From contig NZ_JAUTAN010000001.1 in NCBI RefSeq assembly GCF_030818655.1, positions 1,674,001 to 1,738,000 on the forward strand: a DNA stretch of 64,000 nt, in the 5' to 3' direction. This stretch comes from Nocardioides zeae (GTDB lineage: Bacteria; Actinomycetota; Actinomycetes; Propionibacteriales; Nocardioidaceae). Both the position numbers and the translations under genes were made by a program. This document shows positions 46,898-54,922 of the stretch, one piece after another. The notes under the pieces are model-generated. The model saw only the letters and a list, made by a program, of their open reading frames with translations, was not told the DNA's origin and made no database searches. The first letter of the stretch is position 1. The number at the start of each line of letters is the position of its first letter.

Positions 46898-48657
46898 CGC
46901 TCCGCCCGGCCGACCGCACCCTCCTCGCGCTCGCCGCGGTCGCCATCGCCATCGCGGCCGCCGACACGTACGTCGTCGTGCTCGCCCTGCCCGACATGAG
47001 CGCGGCCGCGGGCCTCGACGCCCTGGAGCTGCAGCGCTCGGCCCCGATCATCTCGGGCTTCCTCCTCGGGTACGTCGCGATGCTCCCCCTCATCGGCCGC
47101 GTCGCCGACCTCGAGGGTCGGGTGCCGGTGCTGCTCCTGGCCCTGGCCGTGTTCGCGGCCGGGTCCGCGGTGACGATGCTCGCCTACGACCTCCCCGGGA
47201 TGGTGGTCGGCCGGTTCCTCCAGGGCGTGGGCGGCGGGGGGCTCGTGCCCGCGACGATGGCGCTCGTCGCCGACCTCTACCCGAAGGAGCGGCGGGGACT
47301 GCCGCTGGGCCTGGTCTCGGCGGTGCAGGAGTTCGGCAGCGTGCTCGGCCCGGTCGCCGGCGCGCTCGTGCTGGCCGTGGCCACGTGGCGCGGGATCTTC
47401 GCCCTCAACCTCGCAGCCGCGGCGGTCCTCCTCGTCGCCGTCGGTCGCGCGGCCCGGCGCTCGGACGTCGTGGACGCGGCCGCCACGGCCCGCCGTGCGG
47501 CCGGGCGCGACGTCGTCTCCTGGCTGCTCCTGCTCGTGCTGTCCGTGGCCGGTGCGCTCAACGCGCTCCGCCCGCCCGGCATCGTGCGCGACCTGTTCTG
47601 GGGCCAGTTCTTCGTGTCCTACGTCGGCACCCACCGCTGGCTCACCCCCGTCGGCCTCGTCGCCGTGCTGGCGCTCGTGGCCCTCGTGGTGTGGTCCCTC
47701 GCCACCGCGCACCCGCTGCTCGACCTCCGTCGCTGGTGGCGGGCGTTCTCCGCCGCGGACCTGCCGGGCGCCCTGCTGCTGGCCGCGGCGCTCGGCGGCA
47801 TCGTCCTCGCCTTCGGCACCGGCGACCCCGCCATCCAGGTCTTCTCCCCCGCCGGCCCGTGGTACCTCCTCGGCTCCGCCGTCGCCGCCGTGCTCTTCGT
47901 GGTCCACCTGCGTCGGGCAGCGGACCCCGTCGTGCCGCGCGGGGCCCTCGCGCACCGGAACGCCTGGGGCGGCCTGCTGGTCAGCTTCTTCGTCGGGTCC
48001 GCGCTCATCGCCGCCGTGGTGTCGATCCCGATCTTCGCGGCCCTCACCGTGCACCGGGACTCCCAGGTCGCGGCCTCGCTCGTGCTGGTGCGGCTGCTCG
48101 TCGCGCTGCCGGTGGGCGCCGTGCTCGGTGGCTGGCTGCTGCGGCGCCTGCCCGCCGGTGTCATCGCGGGTGGCGGCATGCTCCTGGCCGCGGCCGGCTT
48201 CGTCTGGATGGCGAGCTGGGACGCCGAGAGCCTGGAGCACGTCGTGTCCACCGTGCCGCTGCTCGTCACCGGGCTGGGCTTCGGCCTCGCGCTCGCGCCC
48301 GTCAACGCGGCGGTGCTCGCCGCCACCGACGACGACGTCCACGGCCTCGCGTCCGCGATGACCGTCGTGGCGCGCATGGTCGGGATGCTCGTCGGCATCT
48401 CGGCCCTGACCGCCCTCGGCCTCCGCGCCTTCTACGCCGCGCAGCGCGACATCCCCGCTCCCGCGGAGGTCTGCGGGGACGAGGGGTCCCGATGCTCGGC
48501 GTACATCCGGCTGCAGCTCGACGCCGCCCTCACCCAGGAGCAGTTCATCTTCGCGGGTGCCGCGGTGTGCGCGCTCGTGGCGGCCGTGCTGGCCCTCGTG
48601 CTGCTGCGCGGCTCCGACACCAGGGAGGTCGGCAACCGCGGTTTGCTCATCGGCTAG
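46894..48657 (+). CDS. MFS transporter of the P55 (Rv1410c) type, 14-TM
   Basis: 587 residues from GTG 46894 (GTGA overlap with the LprG-like stop). Fourteen hydrophobic helices; the first carries AAADTYVVVLALPDM, the DHA2 motif. GRVADLEGRVPVLL is motif A. A long insertion between helices in the centre includes LRPPGIVRDLFWGQFFVSYVG. In Mycobacterium tuberculosis, P55 works with LprG to export triacylglycerides and lipoglycans. Gene order, overlap and family all match, so lipid export is the likely job. Confidence 0.9.
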   Translation: MTLRPADRTLLALAAVAIAIAAADTYVVVLALPDMSAAAGLDALELQRSAPIISGFLLGYVAMLPLIGRVADLEGRVPVLLLALAVFAAGSAVTMLAYDLPGMVVGRFLQGVGGGGLVPATMALVADLYPKERRGLPLGLVSAVQEFGSVLGPVAGALVLAVATWRGIFALNLAAAAVLLVAVGRAARRSDVVDAAATARRAAGRDVVSWLLLLVLSVAGALNALRPPGIVRDLFWGQFFVSYVGTHRWLTPVGLVAVLALVALVVWSLATAHPLLDLRRWWRAFSAADLPGALLLAAALGGIVLAFGTGDPAIQVFSPAGPWYLLGSAVAAVLFVVHLRRAADPVVPRGALAHRNAWGGLLVSFFVGSALIAAVVSIPIFAALTVHRDSQVAASLVLVRLLVALPVGAVLGGWLLRRLPAGVIAGGGMLLAAAGFVWMASWDAESLEHVVSTVPLLVTGLGFGLALAPVNAAVLAATDDDVHGLASAMTVVARMVGMLVGISALTALGLRAFYAAQRDIPAPAEVCGDEGSRCSAYIRLQLDAALTQEQFIFAGAAVCALVAAVLALVLLRGSDTREVGNRGLLIG

Positions 48658-48660
48658 GTT
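48655..48660 (+). promoter_or_regulatory. TAGGTT -10 box for the carbonic anhydrase gene
   Basis: TAGGTT overlaps the MFS stop codon and ends 8 nt before the GTG at 48669, in the leaderless configuration. Confidence 0.5.
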
Positions 48661-48668
48661 GCGCAGCT

Positions 48669-49163
48669 GTGAGCGACTTCGACGACCTCCTCGACGCCAA
48701 CCGTGTCTTCGCCGACGACTTCGGCCTCAGCGGGTTCGACGGCATCGCCCATGCGGGCGTCGCCATCGTGACCTGCATGGACAGCCGCATCGACCCCCTG
48801 GCCATGCTCGGCCTCAAGGCGGGCGACGCGAAGATCTTCCGCAACCCGGGTGGCCGGGTCACCCCCCAGGCCCTCGAGGCCCTGGTGCTGGCCGTGCACC
48901 TGCTCAACGTCGACCGGGTGCTGGTCGTGCCCCACACCCGCTGCGCCGTGGCGTCGAACACCGAGGCCGAGCTGCGCCAGAAGGTCAGCACCTCCGCCGG
49001 GGTCGACGCCGCGTGGCAGGGCTTCCCGGTCGTCACGGACCAGCGGGCGACGCTGACCGAGGACGTCCACAAGGTCACCTCGCACCCGCTCGTGCCGGCG
49101 TCGGTCAAGGTCGGCGGGTTCGTCTACGACGTCGACACGGGCCTGCTCGAGCAGGTCGTCTGA
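48669..49163 (+). CDS. Beta-class carbonic anhydrase
   Basis: 164 residues from GTG 48669. Zinc-site motifs are TCMDSRIDPLAMLG (Cys-x-Asp-x-Arg), and VVPHTRCAV (His-x2-Cys). FRNPGGRVTPQALEAL is the conserved active-site loop. It is a short member of the family, as in actinobacterial beta-CAs. It interconverts CO2 and bicarbonate. Probably transcribed from its own leaderless promoter. Confidence 0.93.
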   Translation: MSDFDDLLDANRVFADDFGLSGFDGIAHAGVAIVTCMDSRIDPLAMLGLKAGDAKIFRNPGGRVTPQALEALVLAVHLLNVDRVLVVPHTRCAVASNTEAELRQKVSTSAGVDAAWQGFPVVTDQRATLTEDVHKVTSHPLVPASVKVGGFVYDVDTGLLEQVV

Positions 49164-49232
49164 TCCGGCGCGCCGACCGGGGGCGGTGAGCCCCCGCCCG
49201 TAGCGGGTGTCGGCAGCCCGGGGCCCCGGGCC

Positions 49233-49256
49233 GGGGTCGGGGTCGGGGTCGGGGTC
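49233..49256. repeat. Tandem GGGGTC x4 (G-quadruplex-capable)
   Basis: Four exact GGGGTC units, directly followed by GGGA and then the dispersed 55-bp element. Four G4 runs with 2-nt loops could fold into a quadruplex on the plus strand. Confidence 0.7.
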
Positions 49257-49259
49257 GGG

Positions 49260-49314
49260 AACTGTGCACCTGGGGCACGTCCCAAGCGGTCCGGACCACC
49301 CCAGCCGCACAGTT
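49260..49314. repeat. Fifth, solitary copy of the 55-bp AACTGTGC...GCACAGTT element
   Basis: Exactly 55 bp with the same 8-bp terminal inverted repeats as the array at 23586-24024 and the shared start AACTGTGCACCTGG; the interior has diverged (GGGCACGTCCCAAGCGGTCC). Inner arms extend the stem (CTGGGG...CCCCAG). It lies between convergent genes, as does the array. Confidence 0.85.
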
Positions 49315-49335
49315 CCGGGCTCGCCCGCGCCGGGG

Positions 49336-49803
49336 TCAGTAGGACCCGTCGACCAACGCCCGGTCGCCGAGCGGGGCGTCCAGCTCGACGGTCTCCTCCG
49401 CCACGTCGCCCGGCGACGAGCACAGCGTCGGGCGGGGCACCTCGCGCACGGTGACGACGACCTCGTCGGCGTCCTCCTCGACCGTCGTCTCCCCGGTGCG
49501 CGCACAGGGAGAGCGGTCGAACGTCACGGTCACGGTGCTGCCCTCCACGACGGGGTCCCGCCACGGCACGGCGTTGCCCTCGTCGTCACCGCCGAAGGCG
49601 TTGCGCACGAGCAGCAGGGCGGCGATCACGCAGACCAGGAAGACGACGAAGCCGCCGAGCAGCACCAGCCACTGGCGACGCGACGCGCCGAAGCGGTGGC
49701 CCTCGTCGTGGTCGACGTCGACGTCGGCGTCCACGGGGTCACGGGGGTCGCGGTCGTCGTCGAGGATGTCCTCGAACAGCGACGTGTCGTCTCGCTCCAC
49801 CAT
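49336..49803 (-). CDS. Single-pass membrane protein, hypothetical
   Basis: 155 residues from ATG 49803 (GTG at 49800 possible). An acidic cytoplasmic head with Asp repeats (DDDRDPRDPVDADVDVDHDE) precedes one membrane helix (WLVLLGGFVVFLVCVIAALLLV) and a small extracellular domain with two cysteines (RSPCARTGE and PTLCSSPGD) that may form a disulfide. No family is recognised. It stands between the carbonic anhydrase and parE genes and could be co-transcribed with parE, 90 bp upstream. Confidence 0.75.
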   Translation of the reverse strand: MVERDDTSLFEDILDDDRDPRDPVDADVDVDHDEGHRFGASRRQWLVLLGGFVVFLVCVIAALLLVRNAFGGDDEGNAVPWRDPVVEGSTVTVTFDRSPCARTGETTVEEDADEVVVTVREVPRPTLCSSPGDVAEETVELDAPLGDRALVDGSY

Positions 49804-49892
49804 TGCTCCAGCATCACACAGGCGCGCGGCGAGGCCGCGTCCGCGACACGGCGACAGATGCCACACGGTCCGTGCGGCACTCCGTCGCAGGT

Positions 49893-52025
49893 CTACGCGT
49901 CGATGGCCTCGCGGTCGATGCTGTAGCTGCCCGCCATGATGAACTCCTTGCGGGGCGCGACGTCGGAGCCCATGAGCAGCTCGAAGACTTCGCCCGCCAT
50001 GGCGGCGTCGTCGACGGTGAGCCGCCGGAGCGTGCGGCGCCGGGGATCCATCGTCGTCTCCGCCAGCTGGTCGGCGTCCATCTCGCCCAGGCCCTTGTAG
50101 CGCTGCACGGGGTCGCGCCACTTCTGGTTGCGGCGCTTGAGCTCGGCCAGCTTCCGCTGCAGCTCCGCGTCGGAGTAGGTGTAGACGTACTTGTCCTGCC
50201 CCTTGCGCGGGTTGGACAGCTCGATGCGGTGCAGGGGCGGCACCGCGGAGAACACCCGGCCCGACTCGATCAGTCCCGGCATGTAGCGGAAGAACAGGGT
50301 CGCGAGCAGGCACCGGATGTGGGCACCGTCGGAGTCGGCGTCCGCCATGAAGATGATGCGCCCGTAGCGCACGGCGTCGAGGTCGAACGTGCGCCCGCTG
50401 CCGGCGCCGACGACCTGGATGATGGAGGCGCACTCGGCGTTCTTCAGCATGTCGGCCACGGAGGCCTTCTGCACGTTGAGGATCTTGCCCCGGATGGGGA
50501 GGAGCGCCTGGAACTCCGAGTTGCGCGCCAGCTTGGCCGTGCCGAGGGCCGAGTCACCCTCGACGATGAAGAGCTCGCTGCGCTCGGTGTCGCCCGAGCG
50601 GCAGTCGGCCAGCTTGGCGGGCAACGCCGATGACTCGAGGGCGTTCTTGCGGCGCTGGGTCTCCTTGTGCTGCCGGGCGGCGAGGCGCGTCTTCGTCGCA
50701 CCGGCCACCTTCTCCATGACGAGGCGGGCCTGGGCCTTCTCCTCGCGCTTGGTGCTGGTGAGGAACGCGCGGAGCTCGCCGGCCACCACCTTGTTGACGA
50801 CCGAGCGGGCGGCCGGCGTGCCGAGGATCTCCTTCGTCTGGCCCTCGAACTGGGGCTCGGCGAGACCGACCGTCACGACGGCGGTCAGACCCTCCAGCAC
50901 GTCGTCCTTGATCGGGTCGTCGTCGTTGTTCTTGAGCACCTTGCTGGCGCGCATGACGTCCTTGAAGACGTCGACCGCGGCGCGCTCGAAGCCCTGCACG
51001 TGCGTGCCGCCCTTGGGCGTGGCGATGACGTTCACGTAGGAGCGCAGCTCGGTCTCGTAGCCGTGGCCCCAGCGGGCGGCGACGTCGACGACGAGCTCGC
51101 GCTCGACCTCCTGCGGCGTCATGTGGCCGCGCTCGTCCAGCACGGGCACCGTCTCGGTGAACCGGCCCGACCCCTGCAGGCGCAGCACGTCGGTCACGGG
51201 CTCGTCGTGGGCGAGGAACGCGACGTACTCCGCGATCCCGCCGTCGTAGCGGAAGACCTCCTCCCGCGGCTCCTCCCCCCGCAGGTCGCGGACGCTGATC
51301 TCCAGGCCCGGCACGATGTAGGCCGTCTGGCGGGCCCGCGTGATCAGGTCGTCGACGACGAAGGTGGCGTCGCTCGTGAAGATCTGGCGGTCGGGCCAGA
51401 AGCGCACGCGCGTGCCGGTCGTCGACTTGGCCGTGACGCGCGGGCCCTTGCGGGTCAGCCCGGAGCGTGGCTCGAACTCGACGCCGGGACCCTCGCCGTC
51501 GAACACGCCGGGGACGCCGCGGCGGAAGGACATGCCCTGGCGGGCCGGGGGCCGGTCGATGTCGACGTCGAGCCGGGTCGACAGGGCGTTGACGACAGAC
51601 GCGCCGACGCCGTGGAGGCCACCGGACGCCGCGTAGGAGCCGCCGCCGAACTTCCCGCCCGCGTGGAGCTTGGTGTAGACCACCTCGACACCCGGCAGGC
51701 CGGTGCGCGGCTCGACGTCGACCGGGATGCCGCGGCCGTCGTCGTGGACCTCGGCGGAGCCGTCGGCGTGGAGCACCACCTCGATGGCGCTCGCGTGACC
51801 GCCGAGGGCCTCGTCCACGCCGTTGTCGATGATCTCCCACAGGCAGTGCATGAGACCGCGCGTGTCGGTCGACCCGATGTACATCCCCGGCCGCTTGCGC
51901 ACGGCCTCGAGGCCCTCGAGGACCAGGAGGTTCGCGGCGTTGTAGCTCGTGTCGATGGTGAGGCTCCTCGTGCGACGCGGCGCATCGGTCGACGGCGCCG
52001 TGGACCGCAATCTACCGGCGGGCAC
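49893..52025 (-). CDS. parE: DNA topoisomerase IV subunit B (ParE/GyrB-type)
   Basis: Core protein of ~690 residues. The GHKL ATPase domain has GLEAVRKRPGMYIGSTDTRG, EIIDNGVDEAL (catalytic Glu), DDGRGIPVD and GGLHGVGASVVNALS. The TOPRIM domain has FIVEGDSALGTAKLARN and MADADSDGAHIRCLL. C-terminal QRYKGLGEMDADQL is conserved. The start is unclear: in-frame GTG 52025 and TTG 52010 lack good ribosome sites, while GAGGAG at about 51965-51970 sits 7 nt before an ATC (51956) that opens IDTSYNAANLLVLEG. Works with the ParC-type subunit at 43559-46087. Confidence 0.93.
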   Translation of the reverse strand: MPAGRLRSTAPSTDAPRRTRSLTIDTSYNAANLLVLEGLEAVRKRPGMYIGSTDTRGLMHCLWEIIDNGVDEALGGHASAIEVVLHADGSAEVHDDGRGIPVDVEPRTGLPGVEVVYTKLHAGGKFGGGSYAASGGLHGVGASVVNALSTRLDVDIDRPPARQGMSFRRGVPGVFDGEGPGVEFEPRSGLTRKGPRVTAKSTTGTRVRFWPDRQIFTSDATFVVDDLITRARQTAYIVPGLEISVRDLRGEEPREEVFRYDGGIAEYVAFLAHDEPVTDVLRLQGSGRFTETVPVLDERGHMTPQEVERELVVDVAARWGHGYETELRSYVNVIATPKGGTHVQGFERAAVDVFKDVMRASKVLKNNDDDPIKDDVLEGLTAVVTVGLAEPQFEGQTKEILGTPAARSVVNKVVAGELRAFLTSTKREEKAQARLVMEKVAGATKTRLAARQHKETQRRKNALESSALPAKLADCRSGDTERSELFIVEGDSALGTAKLARNSEFQALLPIRGKILNVQKASVADMLKNAECASIIQVVGAGSGRTFDLDAVRYGRIIFMADADSDGAHIRCLLATLFFRYMPGLIESGRVFSAVPPLHRIELSNPRKGQDKYVYTYSDAELQRKLAELKRRNQKWRDPVQRYKGLGEMDADQLAETTMDPRRRTLRRLTVDDAAMAGEVFELLMGSDVAPRKEFIMAGSYSIDREAIDA

Positions 52026-52232
52026 GGACAGTTCCGTGGACCGGGCGGGCGTGGGACCGGGCCATCTCGACCCAGGGCCGGAACTTGTCGCGAAATGCTC
52101 CGTTGGGGCGGGTGGGAGGTCGAGGATGGAACCACGACCGGGCCAGCCCGACCCATCCAGGAGTGGGCCGGTCGCGAACGGGTAGGGCACCACGTGATGG
52201 GATTCGACATGTCATCCCCGCCACAGCACCAC

Positions 52233-52259
52233 GGGAATGTTTTCCCCGACGGCTAGGTT
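52233..52259 (+). promoter_or_regulatory. SigR-type promoter, GGGAAT-N18-GTT
   Basis: GGGAAT (52233-52238), exactly 18 nt, then GTT (52257-52259) matches the known SigR/SigH thiol-stress consensus GGAAT-N18-GTT. A TAGGTT hexamer at 52254-52259 overlaps the GTT, so a housekeeping -10 is an alternative reading. It lies 30 nt upstream of the DUF7455 start. Confidence 0.5.
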
Positions 52260-52289
52260 GGGCCAGGCACCGAGAGAAAAGAGGCCGAT

Positions 52290-52523
52290 GTGACCACTGC
52301 AGTTGCCCCCAACACCCCGGCACTGACCGCGTCGGACCGCTGCGACCGCTGCGGCGCCCAGGCCTACCTGCGTGTCGAGCTTGCCAGCGGCGGCGAGCTC
52401 CTGTTCTGCGCCCACCACGCTCGTCAGCACGGCGACGCGCTGCGTTCGGTGGCCGCGAACGTCCAGGACGAGACGCACAAGCTGTCGTCGACCCCTGGGA
52501 ACGCGCCGGCGGACGAGCGCTGA
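52290..52523 (+). CDS. DUF7455 family small zinc-motif protein
   Basis: 77 residues from GTG 52290 with AGAGG 6 nt upstream. It contains CDRCGAQAYLRVELASGGEL followed by FCAHHARQHGD: a CxxC...CxxH set likely to bind zinc. Family DUF7455 is widespread next to hrdB in actinobacteria; function unknown. The SigR-like promoter and the zinc-thiol motif fit a redox-responsive role (inference). A strong hairpin follows. Confidence 0.88.
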   Translation: MTTAVAPNTPALTASDRCDRCGAQAYLRVELASGGELLFCAHHARQHGDALRSVAANVQDETHKLSSTPGNAPADER

Positions 52524-52570
52524 CCAGCAACCCCCGCAGCAGCCCGAGCAGCAGCTGACCCCGACCACCA

Positions 52571-52604
52571 CGACGGCCCCGGACCCACAGGTCCGGGGCC
52601 GTCG
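52571..52604 (+). terminator. Perfect 14-bp stem terminator after DUF7455
   Basis: CGACGGCCCCGGAC (52571-52584) pairs with GTCCGGGGCCGTCG (52591-52604) across a 6-nt loop, between the DUF7455 and DUF456 genes. Confidence 0.8.
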
Positions 52605-52625
52605 CACGTCCGAGAGGATGCGTGC

Positions 52626-53099
52626 GTGACCTGGACCGACGCCGTCGTGGCCCTGCTCCTCCTCGTGGGCATCGTGGGGATCGTCGTGCCGATCCTGCCC
52701 GGCACCATCCTGATCGCCGGCACGCTCCTCGTGTGGGCCGTCCTCACCGGCGGCGCCGCCTGGTGGTGGTTCGCTGCGATCGTGGTCGTCCTGCTCGTCG
52801 GCACGGTGGTGCAGTACGCCGTGCCCGGGAAGCGCCTCAAGGCCGCCGGCATCCCCACCCGCACGTTGCTCGTCGGTGGCGTGCTCGGCGTGGTCGGGTT
52901 CTTCGTGGTGCCGGTGGTGGGCCTCGTCATCGGATTCGTGCTCGGCGTCTACCTCGCGGAAACCTCCCGGGTGGGACGCGAGGAGGCCTGGCCCTCGACG
53001 GTCCACGCCCTGAAGGCCGTCGGCCTCAGCATGGCCATCGAGGCCACCGCCGCCGTCGTCGCGAGCAGCATCTGGCTGGTCGCCGCGTTCCGCCTCTGA
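52626..53099 (+). CDS. DUF456 family membrane protein
   Basis: 157 residues from GTG 52626. Four to five hydrophobic helices with glycine-rich motifs (LLVGIVGIVVPILPGTILI, GGVLGVVGFFVVPVVGLVIG) typical of DUF456. A VGREEAWPSTVHALKAVG loop precedes the last helix. Function unknown. A strong bidirectional hairpin separates it from the sigma factor gene. Confidence 0.88.
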   Translation: MTWTDAVVALLLLVGIVGIVVPILPGTILIAGTLLVWAVLTGGAAWWWFAAIVVVLLVGTVVQYAVPGKRLKAAGIPTRTLLVGGVLGVVGFFVVPVVGLVIGFVLGVYLAETSRVGREEAWPSTVHALKAVGLSMAIEATAAVVASSIWLVAAFRL

Positions 53100-53142
53100 C
53101 ACCGACCGACCTGCCGGGCGAGGCCTTCGGGCCCCGGACGCA

Positions 53143-53180
53143 CCGCGGCGCCGCTCCCCCGCGGGGGAACGGCGCCGCGG
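53143..53180. terminator. Bidirectional terminator between DUF456 and the principal sigma gene
   Basis: CCGCGGCGCCG-CT-CCCCCG pairs with CGGGGG-AA-CGGCGCCGCGG, an 11-bp plus 6-bp stem with a small internal mismatch, between convergent stops at 53099 and 53197. Confidence 0.8.
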
Positions 53181-53196
53181 CGTACGACGGGGTGCG

Positions 53197-54717
53197 TCAG
53201 TCCAGGTAGTCGCGCAGGACCTGCGAGCGCGACGGGTGGCGCAGCTTGCTCATCGTCTTCGACTCGATCTGACGGATGCGCTCGCGCGTCACGCCGTAGA
53301 CCTTGCCGATCTCGTCGAGCGTCTTCGGCTGGCCGTCGGTGAGGCCGAACCGCATCGAGACGACGCCGGCCTCGCGCTCCGAGAGCGTGTCGAGCACCGC
53401 GTGGAGCTGCTCCTGCAGGAGGGTGAACGACACGGCGTCGGCCGGCACGATCGCCTCGGAGTCCTCGATGAGGTCACCGAACTCCGAGTCGCCGTCCTCA
53501 CCGAGGGGCGTGTGCAACGAGATGGGCTCGCGGCCGTACTTCTGCACCTCGACGACCTTCTCGGGCGTCATGTCGAGCTCCTTGGCGAGCTCCTCCGGGG
53601 TGGGCTCCCGGCCGAGGTCCTGCAGCATCTGGCGCTGGACGCGGGCGAGCTTGTTGATGACCTCGACCATGTGCACCGGGATGCGGATGGTGCGCGCCTG
53701 GTCGGCCATCGCGCGGGTGATGGCCTGACGGATCCACCACGTCGCGTACGTCGAGAACTTGTAGCCCTTCGTGTAGTCGAACTTCTCGACCGCACGGATC
53801 AGACCGAGGTTGCCCTCCTGGATCAGGTCGAGGAAGAGCATGCCGCGACCCGTGTAGCGCTTGGCCAGGGAGACGACGAGACGGAGGTTGGCCTCCAGCA
53901 GGTGGTTCTTCGCGCGACGACCGTCGTCGGAGATCCACTCGAGCTCCTCGAGCACCTTGGGCGTGATCTTGCCGCCCTTGGCGAGCTTCTCCTCGGCGAA
54001 GAGGCCGGCCTCGATCCGCTTGGCGAGCTCGACCTCCATCTCCGCGTTGAGGAGGGGGACCTTGCCGATCTGCTTCAGGTAGTCCTTGACCGGGTCGGCC
54101 GTGGCGCCCGCGACCATGACCTGCTGCTCGGGCTCGTCGGTGTCGTCCGCCGCGGAGACGACGAACGACGCCTCCTTCTCGTCCTGCTTGATCGTCGGGT
54201 CGGCCGCGACGTCCTTCTCGAACTGGTCGTCCGGGATGTCGGGCAGCACCTTCTTGCCGTCGGGACCGATCTCGGCCGGCTGGGCCGCGTCGTCGCCCGC
54301 GTCGAGCTCACCGAGGTCGACCTCCTCGAGCTCGACCTCGTCCGTGACGTCCTCGGGCTCGTCGGCAGGCTCGTCGGCGGCGGGCGCCGCCTTCGCGGCC
54401 GCCTTCGCGGGCGCGGCCTTCTTGGCGGCCGGCTTCTTCGCCGCCGCCTTCTTGGCTGCGGCGCTCGTGGTCTTGCGGGCCGTCGACGCCGCGACGGCAC
54501 GGGTGCCGGCGGCCGAGAGCTCCACGGTGATGCCGTGGCTGCTCAGGTGGGCCAGCAGCGCCTTGAGGTGCGCCGGCTCGATCGCCGCGTCCTCGCTCGC
54601 CTGTCGGACGGCCTCGGGGGAGACCACCCCCGCGGCGGATCCCTGCTCGACCAGTGCGGTCACGGCGGGGTGGGCGAGCACCTCTGCGGGGAGCTTCTTG
54701 CGCGTGATCGAAGCCAC
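53197..54717 (-). CDS. hrdB: Principal RNA polymerase sigma factor (HrdB/SigA, group 1)
   Basis: 506 residues from GTG 54717, chosen over GTG 54723 because AGAGG ends 5 nt upstream of 54717 and overlaps the other. Region 1.1 is followed by an Ala/Lys-rich stretch ([16 protein letters not shown]) and an acidic linker, as in actinobacterial HrdB. Regions 1.2 ([16 protein letters not shown]), 2 ([44 protein letters not shown]), 3 ([21 protein letters not shown]) and 4 ([36 protein letters not shown]) are complete. It drives housekeeping transcription. A TTGACA hexamer lies at 54764-54769 (minus strand). Confidence 0.97.
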   Translation of the reverse strand: MASITRKKLPAEVLAHPAVTALVEQGSAAGVVSPEAVRQASEDAAIEPAHLKALLAHLSSHGITVELSAAGTRAVAASTARKTTSAAAKKAAAKKPAAKKAAPAKAAAKAAPAADEPADEPEDVTDEVELEEVDLGELDAGDDAAQPAEIGPDGKKVLPDIPDDQFEKDVAADPTIKQDEKEASFVVSAADDTDEPEQQVMVAGATADPVKDYLKQIGKVPLLNAEMEVELAKRIEAGLFAEEKLAKGGKITPKVLEELEWISDDGRRAKNHLLEANLRLVVSLAKRYTGRGMLFLDLIQEGNLGLIRAVEKFDYTKGYKFSTYATWWIRQAITRAMADQARTIRIPVHMVEVINKLARVQRQMLQDLGREPTPEELAKELDMTPEKVVEVQKYGREPISLHTPLGEDGDSEFGDLIEDSEAIVPADAVSFTLLQEQLHAVLDTLSEREAGVVSMRFGLTDGQPKTLDEIGKVYGVTRERIRQIESKTMSKLRHPSRSQVLRDYLD

Positions 54718-54858
54718 GAACACCTCTCGTCAACTACTTCCGGGCGCGGCAGAGCCAGGATCTTGTCAAGCGCCGCTCCGGCAATGATGCCACGCCGCCG
54801 AAGCGTCTCCACCTTCGGCAGGGTGCGGGACCTGCCGGCCGCCCTCGGGGAGCCCCCG

Positions 54859-54883
54859 GGGTCGTGGCGGACCGCGCGGGTAC
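54859..54883 (+). promoter_or_regulatory. SigB-type promoter for the alcohol dehydrogenase: GGGT-N15-GGGTAC
   Basis: GGGT (54859-54862), 15 nt, GGGTAC (54878-54883) matches GNNT-N14-16-GGGTAC. Transcription would start near 54890, giving a ~30-nt leader with GAGGAG before ATG 54923. Confidence 0.7.
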
Positions 54884-54922
54884 CGGTCCTCGTCCCTGCT
54901 TCCCCTCCCCGAGGAGACCTCG

